Source: Orobanche coerulescens (taxonomy: Eukaryota; Streptophyta; Magnoliopsida; Lamiales; Orobanchaceae). From it: a stretch of DNA of 64,000 bases. This document shows, piece by piece, positions 44,540-58,163 of this stretch. A program made the position numbers and the translations under genes. The number at the start of each line of letters is the position of its first letter. The first letter of the stretch is position 1. The stretch is from contig CM065817.1 in assembly GCA_033398695.1 (NCBI GenBank), positions 69,118,001 through 69,182,000 on the forward strand. The letters run 5' to 3'. The notes below the pieces were generated by a model. It made no database searches and was not told the DNA's origin. It saw only the letters and a program-made list of their open reading frames with translations.

Positions 44540-45419
44540 TGTAACACCCCCAAAACCAACCGGGGAAATTACAGCGCCATGGTCTCCGCGGCGGAACCCA
44601 CAAGGCTAAAAATCATTTTCGCAAATGTTTCAAACACGCCAAAGAGGCAAAGACGGTAATATTTTAAATACTCAAATATTTTTCAAAGCATAGTTCCCAA
44701 ATACCGTCATAAAATACCATTTAAAAGTACAATGCAAGGATACCAAAAGGTCATTTTGAAAGTGTACACGAGCTGGTAAAATACCGAAAGCCATTAAAAG
44801 ATAAACACACAGCGGATATAACATAGTAGGAAATATATTTGCAGCGGAATCATAACAATCAGAAAAGAATACTCGTCCCCAAAACCATGCCATAGCCAGT
44901 ATCACCGGGAAGATCATCCCTTCACGACCGCTACTAGCTCGATCTCCGAGTACCTAAAAAATAAAGCCACGATGGGGTCAGCCACAATACTCAACAATGA
45001 TAACGATAAAATCAACATAAACAATTACATATCAATGTAATTACTAGGTAAGAATATTTCCAGTGTAATCTTACCGTAGTAACCTTACCAATTCGTGGTA
45101 ACTAATATAAAATCAACCCTTACCTCAAATCACACCTCGCATTCTCAAGTGACGAAAGAGTTCAAAAATAACCATCTGTACTGTATTCAAAACGATACCA
45201 AGATTCTCAAACATAAATATATCTCCAATATGAAATAACTTGACCATGTCCAATTCTGTTCGCAGGATCGCACAATCGAATCCCAATTCCGGTAAATCCG
45301 ATTATGCATGATACATTTGTAGATCAACTGCCCTCAAACGATGACAAGTCCCGGATATCGATACAAGGTATGAATGCTCACACAATCAATAATAATAAAC
45401 AACCAATGCATCAAAAAGA

Positions 45420-45866
45420 GAATATCATTGACATGATAACTCTACACAAGATCGACAAAGGACCAATCACGAACGAGAATATTGTCGATGTTGTAAACTC
45501 CAACAAGATCGATAAAGATCAACAACGACCGAGAATACCAATGACAAGGTATACTCCAAACAAGATCAATGGAGGATCAATAACGAATGAGAATACCAAC
45601 GATATGGTAAGCTCCAACGAGATCAATAAGGATCAATAACGAACGAGATTACCAATGATATAGTGAACTTCAACGAGATTAATAAGAATAAATAACGAAC
45701 GGGATTACCAACGATATAGTGAACTCCAACGAGATCAATAAGAATCAATGACAAACGAGGATACCAACGATATAGTGAACTCCAACGAGATCAATAAGAA
45801 TCAATAGCGAACGAGAATACCAACGATATGGTAAACTTCAACAAGATCAATAAAGAACCATATGGC
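45420..45866. repeat. About 57-bp tandem array, 7-8 units
   Basis: Units of about 56-57 bp with the pattern CTCCAACGAGATCAATAAG ... AACGAACGAGAATACCAACG ... are repeated head to tail. Equivalent arrays lie in the other LTR copies at about 50155-50600 and 54917-55362. Confidence 0.85.
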
Positions 45867-48084
45867 CAGATATACGAGAGAGAATAAAATCGTCAACCCC
45901 ATACAAATCACATATACGGGATCTCGAAGACAAACCCGACTATCGAACATATCCGACCATACAAGGACTATGAACGACCAATAAATACGACTCAAGATGG
46001 GCATCACAATACGCCTGATCCGGAAATGTGTCCGTGCACAAGCCACCCACGAGTATCGATCGAATACACGTCTGTCTCGTGCGTAATCAGACTCACGAAG
46101 TACGTCTTGTGTGCACAACTCAATGTGAGGTTGAACCAACACATGACATCACGTGCCCGCCCTAAAAATCCTACACATGACCGATCAGTACGTATCTGAC
46201 TACAGATATGTCACGATACAACATGAAAATGAAACTCGAAGAAATGCATATCCAACAAGGATCAGAAGACTTCCCAAATGAGCAATGATAGCTCGACCAC
46301 AAAGGACCGACTGGACCACAATGTCATATCCCCATCAGACAACGGTTCACAGAATGCTCAACAATACATATAATATTAGCACATAAACTCCCAAGGCCAC
46401 AGCCAAGGGTCACGGAAACATCTACACATGAATACTCCGAACCGTGGGTGCCATATTCTGGTCTCATCCCTCAACACATTACATGTAATCACAAAATACC
46501 CCAAGGTCGCAACCAAGGGTCACAGAAGCATCTACACAGAAATACTCCAGAACGTGGGTGCCATTTAGGTCTTATCCCTCAACACATCGGTCCAACAATT
46601 ACGGTTCAAAGAAAGAGCACATCACAATATACCAAACAATGATGCACACTCATTACATGAAACGTCAACACATACACATGTACAACAATGCAACAGGATA
46701 ATTATCATAATTCAGCAATACTAAATTACCTCAAAGCGGGAGACTATAACCTTTCCACGACCAACATCCTTGAACGAATACACAGTTATACGAATAGTCC
46801 GGAACGAAGTACAGTTCATCACTATCAACAATCCACTACCTCGAGATCAATGTCGGCACAGTAAAATGTCCTCGATATCCAACATTTCATATAATAGACC
46901 AAAGATAATTCACACCTCCGTTTCCATTAGACATCTTTAAATCATATGTATTATGATTTATCCTAGTCCAAGCATAATATACATACCATCATCCCGACAA
47001 TTCATATTCATAATATCATTTCTATATGAATCGTAAATGAAATGAAATCTAAACCATTTATTAAACATTATGAACTGAGCAAGCATAACTTGCCTTGATA
47101 CTGATACGACGAAGCCGTTACCAATCCCACCGTCTTCATCTACAAGCTCCTCAGCCCCAACAAAGGCGATCCATGTATTCTCCAATCTCAAGCACAGCAC
47201 AACGGTTAAATCTACGATCGCTTATTACAACCTAATGCAATAATCAATCAACAACACGCACGATAACAATCAACAACTGATATAATCAACCAATCAGACT
47301 CACTGTTCCATGATACCTCGATCATATACGAAACCAAACCGTTCAATTCATAAAATTACGAATATAAGTCATAGTTCGATAATCGATCAATTCTAACAAG
47401 TGTCTCAACATTCTCAATTCCTACTTCAATCTTAATTACGGATGAACAAGGTTCATCCTTGTAAATTCATAGTAAAAACCAATTTTCGATTATCATCATA
47501 ATAATATCATCAACTCATAATCATATTCGTACTTCCTATACGGATATTACACCAACAATCACATAACTCATTTCTAGATATGAATATTCCATATTCATAT
47601 CCAAAATACCAACACCTTACATATGTTCATCATATAGTTCAAGAATTCCTCAAGAACATGAATTAATCATATCCAATTAACATCACTTATTTATAATCAT
47701 CAAGATATCATAGTCCAATATGTTATCTAACCTCTAATATATCAAACTCCCCTCATATTCCGATCAATACATACATATCATCATCTCCTCCAACATACAC
47801 TTCATATATCATCAAGAATCACAACAATACTACCATATTTATCGTCATACGAAGCAAACAATGGTAACAACATCAAGAATCCAAAATAAGGTGTATTGTT
47901 GATCAACATACCTCAAGAACACAATCAAACACATCAAGAATCCATAACATCTTCATATCTCTAGCTCCAAATCCATGTCCTCAAGTCCCCAATCTGTTTG
48001 GAATAGCTAAAATCGGTCTCGGAGGGTTGAAGGGTGAAGAAATGATATGAACATCTCCAAAAATGCTAAAGGGACGGGTCTCAC

Positions 48085-48545
48085 ATATATATATAACTTC
48101 AACCATTACATACGCTAAGTAATCAACCTAATGTACGTAATCTCCTTTACGTACGTTAACTGACCTTGTTAACGTACGTAACACTATTCCAGGGGCTACT
48201 GCCTCAATTCGTGGCATGCATTACGTACGTAATTTCCTTACCGTAGCGTACGTAATGTAGTTGTTGACTTGCTACAGTGCTATACTTGTTTACGTACGTA
48301 CTGGGCTGACCTTAACGTACGTAAAGCTCGATGCTCACCTGTCCACATCCGCGCCGAAAGCTGCCGACACCGGGCCCACCTACCGACTACAGCTCGAACA
48401 TGTTCGATTCTCTTCATAACATACGTTATGTGCTCAACCTAACGTACGTTAAGCTCGCTTGGTTACGTACGTAAGCTCCTCTGCTTAGCGTACGCTATTT
48501 TTGTACCTTTACGTACCTAAGCCCCTATGCTTAACGTATGTAATG
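48085..48545 (-). promoter_or_regulatory. ACGTACGT cluster with TATA run, giant LTR copy 1
   Basis: More than ten TTACGTACGTAA/TAACGTACGTTA-like palindromes and variants lie between 48115 and 48545. On the minus strand a TATATATAT run (about 48085-48096) follows the cluster, giving the same promoter layout as in the gypsy A and B LTRs. The equivalents in the other copies are at about 52800-53285 and 56655-57105. Confidence 0.55.
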
Positions 48546-48898
48546 GCTTTTATACTTAGCCATTTCTGCTTTTGTATCCCGTCTCAATATACCGAACACG
48601 TACACACGACATACTGAAACATATACTCGTTCTGATAACATTCTCATACGATACATCTGATGTACAATACCCTCAAATGCAATCGTCGACCAAGTACGAA
48701 AATTATACAAATACTCATACAGTATACCCGACATCGAAAGACATATCAAGCATGTAATATCCTAGAACTAAAAATAACCTCAATAGACATACTGGCACAA
48801 CTGTCACAGTTCCCAAAATTACTCATCTATACTGCATCGGTCCCACTCTGTACAGTACAACTCAGATAAAACAATGCGAAAAAATCATAGCAAAATTC

Positions 48899-49271
48899 CT
48901 CCCACTTAAATAAGTTTCCTCCTCGAAACTTAACATCTTGTCATAATCAATATCTTAAATCATGCCACCATGCTCAAATAATCATCATCAAAACCAAATA
49001 ACTGAAAGAACATACTTACAGGTCCATGAAGTCGATGATCTCCCGTGATACTAGCATACGACTCCCATACAAAGCCTCAACACAATAACAACATGCCGGC
49101 ATCGCAAATATAGAGATTTTGAAAATATCTCAAAAATTTGGAACCTCCAAAAATGAGTTTGACTCACAAGTCAAAAAAATTATTTTCAAAAGTCACGCTA
49201 CTACCGCACCGGTAGAGCCACATAACACACATGCCCGGGTTTTACGAAAGTCAAGCTCCGATACCATTTTC
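48899..49271 (-). other. Tiny interior 1 of the array
   Basis: 373 bp. On the minus strand it starts with the primer site TGGTATCGGAGC (about 49252-49263) and ends with the hairpin (48911-48932; one base change breaks a pair) and polypurine tract. No ORF of note. Confidence 0.85.
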
Positions 49272-52200
49272 TGTAACACCCCCAAAACCAACTGGGATAT
49301 TACAGCGACGTGGGCGCCACGGCGGAACCCATAAGGCTAAAAATCATTTTCGCAAATGTTTCAAACACGTCAAAGAGGCAAAGACGAAAATATTTTAAAT
49401 ACTCAAATATTTTTCAAAGCATAGTTCCCAAATACCATCATAAAATACCATTTAAAAGTACAAGGCAAGGATACCAAAAGGTCATTTTGAAAGTGTACAC
49501 GAGCTGGTAAAATACCGAACGCCATTAAAAGATACACACGCAGTGGATATAACACAGTAGGAAATACATTTGCAGCGGAATCATAACAAGCAGAAAAGAA
49601 TACTCGTCCCAAAAACCATGCCATAGCCAGTATCACAGGGAAGCTCATCCCTTCACGACCGCTACTTGCTCGATCTCCGAGTACCTAAAAGATAAAGCCC
49701 ATGACGGGGTCAGCCACAATACTCAACAATAATAATGATCACATCAACATAAATAATTACATATCAATGTAATTACAAGGTAAGAATATTTCCAGTGTAA
49801 TCTTACCGTAGTAACCTTACCAATTCGTGGTAACTCATATCAAATCAACCTTTACCTCAAATCACACCTCGCATTCTCAAGTGACGAAAGAGTTTGAAAA
49901 TAACCATATGTACTGTATTCAAAGCGATACCAAGATTCTCAAACATAAATATGTCTCCAATATGAAATAACTTGACCATATCCAATTCTGTTCGCTGGAT
50001 CGCACAATCGAATCCCAATTCCGGTCAAACCGATTATGCATGATACATCTGTAGATCAATTGCCCCGAAATGATGACAAGTCCCGGATATCGATACAAGG
50101 TATGAATGCTCACACAATCAATAATAATAAACAACCAATGCATCAAAACGAGAATATCATTGACATGATAACTCTACACAATATCGACAAAGGACCAACC
50201 ACGAACGAGAATATCGTCGATGTGTAAACTCCAACAAGATCGATAAGGATCAACAATGACTGCGAATACCAATGACAAGGTAGACTCCAAACAAGATCAA
50301 TGGAGGATAAATAACGAACGAGAATACCAACGATATGGTAAGCTCCAACGAGATCAATAAGGATCAATAACGAACGAGATTACCAACGATATAGTGAACT
50401 TCAACGAGATTAATAAGAATCAATAACAAACAAGATTACCAAAGATATAGTGAACTCCAATGAGATCAATAAGAATCAATGACAAATGCGGATACTAACG
50501 ATATAGTGAACTCCAACGAGATCAATAAGAATCAATAACGAACGAGAATACCAACGATATGGTGAACTTCAACAAAATCAATAAAGAACCACACTGCCAG
50601 ATATACGAGAGAGAATAGAATCGTCAACCCCATACAAATCACATATACGGGATCTCGAAGTCAACCCGACTATCGAACATATCCGACCATACATGGACTA
50701 TGAACGACCAATCAATACGACTCAAGATAGACGTCACGATACGCCCGATCCGAAAATGTGTCCGTACACAAGCCACCCACGGGTATCGATCGAATACACA
50801 TCTGGTATGTGCCTAATAAGCCTCACAAAGTACATCTCGTGTGCACAGCTCAATGTGAGGTTGAACCAACACATGAGATCATATGCCCGCCCTGAAAATC
50901 CTACACATGACCGATCAGTACGTATCTGAATCCATATATATCACGATACAGCATGACAACGAAACTCGAAGAAACACATATCCAACAAGGATCAGAAGAC
51001 TTCCCAAATGAGCAACGATAGCTCGATCATGAAGGACCGACTCGACCACAATGTCATATCCCCGTCAAATAACGGTTCACAGAATGCTCAATAATGCATA
51101 TAATATTAGCACATAAACTCCCAAGGCCGCAACCAAGGGTCACAGAAGCATCTACAAAGGAATACTCCGGACCATGGGTGCCATATTCTGGTCTTATCCC
51201 TCAACACATTACATGCAATCACAAAATATTCCAAGGTCGCAACCAAGGGTCACGGAAGCATTTACACAGGAATACTCTGGAACATGGGTGCCATTTAGGT
51301 CTTATCCCTCAACACATCGGCCCAAAAATTACGGTTCGAAGAAAGAGCACATCATAATATACCAAACAATGATGCACACTCATTACATGAAACATCAACA
51401 CACACATGTACAACAATGCAACAGGATAATTATCATAATTCAGCAATACTAAATTACCTCAAAGTCGGAGACACTAATCTTTCCACGACCAACATCACAG
51501 TTATACGAATAGTCCGGAACGAAACAAAGTTCATCACTATCAACAATCCACTACCTCGAGATCAATGTCGGCACAGTAAACTGTCCTCGATATCCAACAT
51601 TTCATATAATAGACCAAAGATAATTCACACCTCCATTTCCACTAGACATCTTTAAATCATATGCATTATGATTTATCCCAGTCCAAGCATAAGATACATA
51701 CCATCATCCCGATAATTCATATTCCTAATATCATTGCTATATGAGTCGTAAATGAAATGAAATCAAAACCATTTATTAAACATTATGAACTGAGCAAGCA
51801 TAACTTGCCTTGATACTGATACGAAGAAGCCGTTACCAAACCCACTGTCTTCATCTACAAGCTCCTCAGCCCCAACCAAGGCTATCCATGCATTCTCCAA
51901 TCTCAATCGCGGCACAACGGTTAAATCTACGATCGCTTATTACAACCTAATGCAAAAATCAATTAACAACACGCACGATAACAATCAACAAATGATATAA
52001 TCAACCAATCAAACTCACTGTTCCACGATACCTCGATCATATACGAAACCAAACCGTTCAATTCATAAAATTATGAATACAAGTCACAGTTCGATAATCG
52101 ATCAATTCTAACAAGTGTCTCAACATTCTCAATTCTGACTTTAATCTTAATTACGGATTAACAAGGTTCATCCTTGTAATTCATAGTAAAAACCAATTAT

Positions 52201-52793
52201 CGATTATCATCATAATAATCTCATCAACTCATAATCATATTCATACTTCCTATACAGATATTACACCAACGATCACATAACTCGTTTCTAGATATGAATA
52301 TTCCATATTCATATCCAAAATACCAACACCTTATATATGTTCATCATATAATTCAAGAATTCCTCAAGAACATGAATTAATCATATCCAATTAACATCAC
52401 TAATTTATAATCATCAAGATATCATAGTCCAATGTGTTATCTAACCTCTAATCTATCAAATTCCCCTCATATTCCGATCAATACATACATATCATCATCT
52501 CCTCCAACATACACTTCATATATCATCAAGAATCACAACAACACTACCATACTCCTCGTCATAGGAAGCAAACAATGGTAACAACATCAAGAATCCGAAA
52601 TAAGGTGTAGAGTTGATCAACATACCTTAAGAATACAATCAAACACCTCAAGAATCCATAACATCTTCATATCTCTAGCTCCAAATCCATGCCCTCAAGT
52701 CCCCAATTTGTTTGGAAGAACCAAAATCGGTCTTCGAGGGTTGAAGGGTGAGGAAATGATATGAACATCTCCAAAAATGCTAAAGGGACGGGT

Positions 52794-52831
<38 letters not shown>

Positions 52832-53649
52832 ACTTCAACCATTACGTACGCTAAGTTATCAACCTAATGTACGTAATCTCCTTTACGTACGTTAACTGAC
52901 CTTGTTAACGTACGTAACACTATTCCAGGGGCTACCGCCTCAATTCGTGACATGCATTACGTACGTAATTTCCTTGTCGTAGCGTACATAATGTAGCTGT
53001 TGACTTGTTACAGTGCTATACTTGTTTACGTACGTACTGGCTGGCCTTAACATACGTAAAGCTCGATGTTGACTCGCTTCTTCACATCCGTGCCGATAGT
53101 TGTCGACACTGGGCCCACCTGCCGACCACAGCTCGGACATGTTCGATTCTCTTCATAACGTACGTTATGTGCTCAACCTAATGTACGTTAAGCTCCCTTG
53201 GTTATGTACGTAAGCTCCTCTGCTTAGCGTACGCTATGTTTGTACCTTTACGTATGTAAGCCCCTATGCTTAACGTACGTAATGGCTTTTATACTTAGCC
53301 ATTTCTGCTCCTATTTGCCGTATCAATACACCGAATACGTACACGCGACATACTGAAACATATACTCGTTCTGATAACATTCTCATATGATACATCTGAT
53401 GTACGATACCCTCAAATGCAATCGTCGACCAAGTACGACAATTATACAAATACTCATATAGTATATCCGACATCGAAAGACATATCAAGCATGTAATATC
53501 CTAGAACTAAAAATAACATCGATAGACATACTGCTACAACTGTCACGGTTCCCAAAATTATTCATCCATACTGCATCGGTCCCACTCTGTACAGTACAAC
53601 TCAGATAAAACAATGCGAAAAAATCATAGCAATATTCTAGGGTATTACA
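49272..53649 (-). repeat. Giant LTR copy 2 (middle, most complete)
   Basis: 4378 bp, from TGTAACACCCCCAAAACC to CTAGGGTATTACA in plus orientation. It has all blocks of copy 1 plus an (AC)n(TA)n run near 52796-52831. Confidence 0.93.
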
Positions 53650-54037
53650 TATCCTCCCACTTAAATAAGTTTCGTCCTCGAAACTTAACATCCTGTCATA
53701 ATCAATATCTCAATCCCGAAATATCTTAAATCATGCCACCATGCTCAAATAATCATCATCAAAACCAAATAACTGAAAGAACATACTTACAGGTCCGTGA
53801 AGTCGATGATCTCATGTGATACTAGCATACGACTCCCATACAAAGCCTCAACACAATAACAACACACCGGCATCGCAAATATAGAGATTTTGAAAATATC
53901 TCAAAAATTTGGAACCTCTAAAAAGCAGTTTGACTCACAAGTCAGAAAAATTATTTTCAAAAGTCACGCTACTACCGCACCGGTAGAGCCACATACATGC
54001 CTGGATTTTACGAAACCCAATCTTCGATACCATTATT
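53650..54037 (-). other. Tiny interior 2 of the array
   Basis: 388 bp. It has the primer site TGGTATCGAAGA on the minus strand (about 54021-54032), a non-coding middle, the hairpin at 53666-53687 and a polypurine tract at about 53651-53663 (plus CCTCCCACTT). Confidence 0.87.
53666..53687 (-). promoter_or_regulatory. Hairpin 5' of polypurine tract, 9-bp stem, AGGA loop
   Basis: On the minus strand TAAGTTTCG-AGGA-CGAAACTTA forms a perfect 9-bp stem directly upstream of the polypurine tract. Confidence 0.8.
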
Positions 54038-56662
54038 TGTAACACCTCCAAAACCAATCGAGGATATTATAGCGCCGTGGGCCCCGCGGCAGAACCCACA
54101 AGGCTAAAAATCATTTTCGCAAACGTTTCAAACACGTCAAAGAGGCAAAGACGGCAATATTTTAAATACTCAAATATTTTTCAAAGCATAGTTCCCAAAT
54201 ACCGTCATAAAATACCATTTAAAAGTACATGGCAAGGATACCAAAAGGTCATTTTGAAAGTGTAAACGAGCTGGTAAAATACCGAAAGCCATTAAAAGAT
54301 ACACACACAGCGGATATAACACAGTAGGAAATACATTTGCAGCGGAATCATAACAACCAGAAAAGAATACTCATCCCAAAAACCATGCCATAGCCAGTAT
54401 CACCGGGAAGCTCATCCCTTCACGACCGCTACTAGCTCGATCTCCAAATACCTAGAAGATAAAGCCCGCGATGGGGTCAGCCACAATACTCAACAATGAT
54501 AATGATCACATCAACATAAACAATTACATAACAATGTAATTACAAGGTAAGAATATTTCCAGTGTAATCTTACCGTAGTAACCTTACCAATTCGTGGTAA
54601 CTCATATCAAAGCAACCCTTACCTCAAATCACACCTCGCATTCTCAAGTGACGAAAGAGTTCGAAAATAACCATTTGTACTGTATTCAAAACGATACCAA
54701 GATTCTCAAACATAAATATATCTCCAATATGAAATAACTTGACCATGTCCAATTCTGTTCGCTGGATCGCACAATCGAATCCCAATTCAGGTAAAACCGA
54801 TTATACATGATACATCTGTAGATCAACTGCCCCGAAATGATGACAAGTCTTGGATATCGATACAAGATATGAATGCTCACACAATCAATAATAATAAACA
54901 ACCAATGCCTCAAACGAGAATATCATTGACATCATAACTCTATACAAGATCGACAAAGGACCAACCACGAACAAGAATATCGTCGATGTGGTAAACTACA
55001 ACAAGATCGATAAGGATCAACAACGACCGCGAATACCAATGACAAGGTAGACTCCAAACAAGATCAATGGAGGATCAATAACGAACGAGAATACCAACGA
55101 TATGGTAAGCTCCAACGAGGTCAATAAGGATCAATAACGAACGAGATTACCAATTATATAGTGAACTTCAATGAGATTAATAAGAATCAATATCGAACGG
55201 GATTAACAACGATATAGTGAACTCCAATGAGATCAATAAGAATCAATGACAAATGAGGATACCAACGAAATAGTGAACTCCAACGAGATCAATAAGAATC
55301 AATAATGAACGATAATACCAACGATATGGTAAACTTCAACAAGATCAATAAGGAACCACAGGGCCAGATATACGAGAGAGAATAGAATCGTCAACCCCAT
55401 ACAAATCACATATACGGGATCTCGAAGACAAACCCGACTATCGAACATATCCGACCATACATGGACTATGAACGACCAATCAATACGACTCAAGATAGAC
55501 GTCACGATACGCTCGATCTGGAAATGTGTCCGTGCACAAGCCACCCACGGGTATCAATCGAATACACGTCTGGTCTCGTACCTAATCAGTCTCATGAAGT
55601 ACGTCTCGTGTGCACAGCTCAATGTGAGGATGAATCAACACATGACATCACGTGCCCGCCCTAAAAATCCTACACATGACCGATCAATACGTATCTGACT
55701 CCCGATATGTCACGATACAACATGACAACGAAACTCGAAGAAACACATATCCAACAAGGATCAGAAGACTTCCCAAATGAGCAATGATAGCTCGATCACG
55801 AAGGACTGACTCCACCACAATGTCATATCCCCGTCAAATAACGGTTCATAGAATGCTCAACAAGGCATATAATATTAGCACATAAACTCCCAAGGCCGCA
55901 GCCAAGGGTCACGGAAGAATCTACACAGGAATACTCCGTACCATGGGTGCCATATTCTGGTCTTATCCATCAACACATTACATGCAATCACAAAATACCC
56001 CAAGGCCGCAACCAAGGGTCACGGAAGCATCTACACAAGAATACTCCGGAACGTGGGTGCCATTTAGGTCTTATCCATCAATACATCGGCCCAACAATCA
56101 CGGTTTAAATAAAGAGCACATCACAATATACCAAACAATGATGCACACTCATTACATGAAACATCAACACACACATATACAACAATGCAACAGGATAATT
56201 ATTATAATTCAGCAATACTAAATTACCTCAAAGCAGGAGACACTAACCTTTCCACGACCAACATCCTTGAACGAATACAAAGTTATAAGAATAGTCCGGA
56301 ACGAAGTACAGTTCATCACTATCAACAATCCACTACCTCGAGATCAATGTCGGCAGAGTAAACTGTCCTCGATATCCAACATTTCATATAATAGACCAAA
56401 GATAATTCACACCTCCATTTCCACTAGACATCTTTAAATCATATGCATTATGATTTATCCCAGTCCAAGCATAATACACATACCATCATCCCGACAATTC
56501 ATTTTCATAATATCATTACTATATGAATCGTAAATGAAATGAAATCAAAACTATTTATTAAACATTATGTACTGAGCAAGCATAACTTGCCTTGATACTG
56601 ATACGACGAATCCGTTACCAATCCCATCTCTAAAAATGCTAAAGGGACGGGTCACACACACA

Positions 56663-56720
<58 letters not shown>

Positions 56721-57472
56721 ACTTCAAGCATTACATACGCTAAGTAATCAACCTAATGTACGTAATCTCGTGGCATGCATTATGTACGTAATTTCCTTGC
56801 CGTAGCGTACGTAATATAGCTGTTGACTTGCTACGGTGCGATACTTGTTTACGAACGTACTGGGCTGACCTTAACATACGTAAAGCTCGATGTTGACTCG
56901 CCTATCGACATCCGCGCCGAAAGCTGCCGACACCGGGCCCACCTGCCGACCATAGCTCGGACCTGTTTGATTCTCTTCATAACGTACGTTATGTGCTCAA
57001 CCTAATGTACGTTAAGCTTGCTTGGTTACGTAGATAAGCTCCTTTGCTTAGCGTACGCTATGTTTATACCTTTACGTACGTAAGCCCCTATGCTTAACGT
57101 ACGTAATGGCTTTTATACTTAGCCATTTCTGCTCTTGTCTGCCGTCTCAATATACCGAACACGTACACGCGACATACTGAAACATATACTCGTTCTGATA
57201 AAATTCTCATACGATACATCTGATGTAGATACCCTCAAATGCAATCGTCGACCAAGTACGACAATTATATAAATACTCATACAGTATACCCGACATCGAA
57301 AGACATATCAAGCATGTAATATCATAGAATTAAAAATAACCTCGATAGACATACTGGTACAACTGTCACGGTTCCCAAAATTATTCATCCATACTGCACC
57401 GGTCCCACTCTGTACAGTACAACTCAGATAAAACAATGCGAAAAATTCATAGCAAAATTCTAGGATATTATA
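54038..57472 (-). repeat. Giant LTR copy 3 (right, with deletions)
   Basis: 3435 bp. Compared with copy 2 it lacks about 0.9 kb at about 56625 (the interval equivalent to 51845-52775) and a shorter piece near 56769. It carries an expanded (AC)n(AT)n run (56653-56720). It ends GGATATTATA, one base off the usual ATTACA. Confidence 0.9.
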
Positions 57473-57948
57473 TCTCAATAATGAGATGTGTAATTATATA
57501 ACTTGAGATTTTCAACTCCATCACATAGCTCCTGCACTATTCTGGCTGAGAGAACTATAGAGAGAGGGAGATTTTTTTTTCATTTTTGTTCTTCATCTTG
57601 GAGGTGAAAGAATATCAAGAAAAATAAGAGAGAAAAAATTCATATAGTAATTCCTAGCCGTGTTCTAGCAAGAACGGATTGCTATATATTTTTCCGGTCA
57701 AGTTCCGATGCGTGGTGACGTAGAGGCATCATATTTTCGATGTTTGGGATGAAGGGATTTCGTGCTCGTGCTCGGGTTTGTGAACAACATCAACTAACGA
57801 AGATATTATCAAAGGCTTCAAGGGTATGGGACTTTGAACCTTTTATCTTCGTTGTTTTCATTTTTGTATATATGTTACTTGTCGATCCTGTTTGGGATTC
57901 ATTTTTATTTCCGCTGCGTATTTCGTTTTGTTTCTAGAATCCCAACCA
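57473..57948 (+). repeat. Copia 3' LTR, second part
   Basis: It resumes with TCTCAATAATGAGATG and matches 32521-32962 of the 5' LTR to its end AATCCCAACCA. Confidence 0.92.
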
Positions 57949-58163
57949 TTTTTGCGCTCAAGATTTGGCGTCATTATCTCTTTGGCTCTCCATGTCAGAT
58001 CTTTACCGATCATAAAAGTCTGAAGTATATATTCACTCAGCGGGAGTTGAATATGAGGCATAGGAGGTGGTTGGAGTTGATTAAGGATTATGACCTCGAA
58101 ATCCTTTATCATCCGGGCAAGGCGAACATCATTTCGGAAACCAGATACGTTACGGACAATTGA
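57949..58163 (+). pseudogene. Gypsy A RNase H, second part
   Basis: [35 protein letters not shown] and [13 protein letters not shown] continue the RNase H cut at 29939. The usual VADALSRK end is replaced by a different string before a stop at 58161, with a frame change into the integrase. Confidence 0.92.

Larger units (their letters stand above)
44540..48898 (-). repeat. Giant LTR copy 1 (left)
   Basis: About 4.36 kb. In plus orientation it starts TGTAACACCCCCAAAACC; its right end lacks about 16 bp (the TAGGGTATTACATAT block present in copy 2). It contains the 57-bp array (45420-45866), a duplicated 117-bp block (about 46384-46600) and the ACGTACGT cluster (48115-48545). No gene is seen in it. 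Confidence 0.9.
44540..57472 (-). mobile_element. Antisense array: three giant LTRs, two tiny interiors
   Basis: Flanked by TCTCA on both sides (44535-44539 and 57473-57477), it consists of LTR-interior-LTR-interior-LTR: 44540-48898, 48899-49271, 49272-53649, 53650-54037, 54038-57472. The intact LTR is 4378 bp and the interiors are 373 and 388 bp. Each interior keeps a primer site (minus TGGTATCGGAGC or TGGTATCGAAGA), a short leader, a hairpin and a polypurine tract (minus AAGTGGGAGGAT). It shares LTR blocks with gypsy B, so it derives from a chromovirus-type element that lost all coding sequence. Three LTRs within one target duplication point to unequal recombination after or during insertion. 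Confidence 0.9.
29940..57948 (+). mobile_element. Ty1/copia element, itself carrying three insertions
   Basis: The element sits in the RNase H of gypsy A. The right flank starts with TTTTT (57949-57953) and the uninterrupted gypsy frame would have five T at this place, which fits a 5-bp duplication; the left joint has lost a few bases. Parts: 5' LTR (29940-32962 with a hAT-like insertion), primer site near 32963, leader (32963-33041 and 37611-39235, split by the gag-only element), gag-pol (39236-43057), polypurine tract (about 43157-43171) and 3' LTR (43172-44539 plus 57473-57948, split by the antisense giant-LTR array). Confidence 0.92.

Noticed and set aside
45304..45639. 111-codon frame with repeated Asp-Lys-Ile motifs
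   Set aside because: It is the translation of the 57-bp tandem array in a giant LTR and is antisense to the element.
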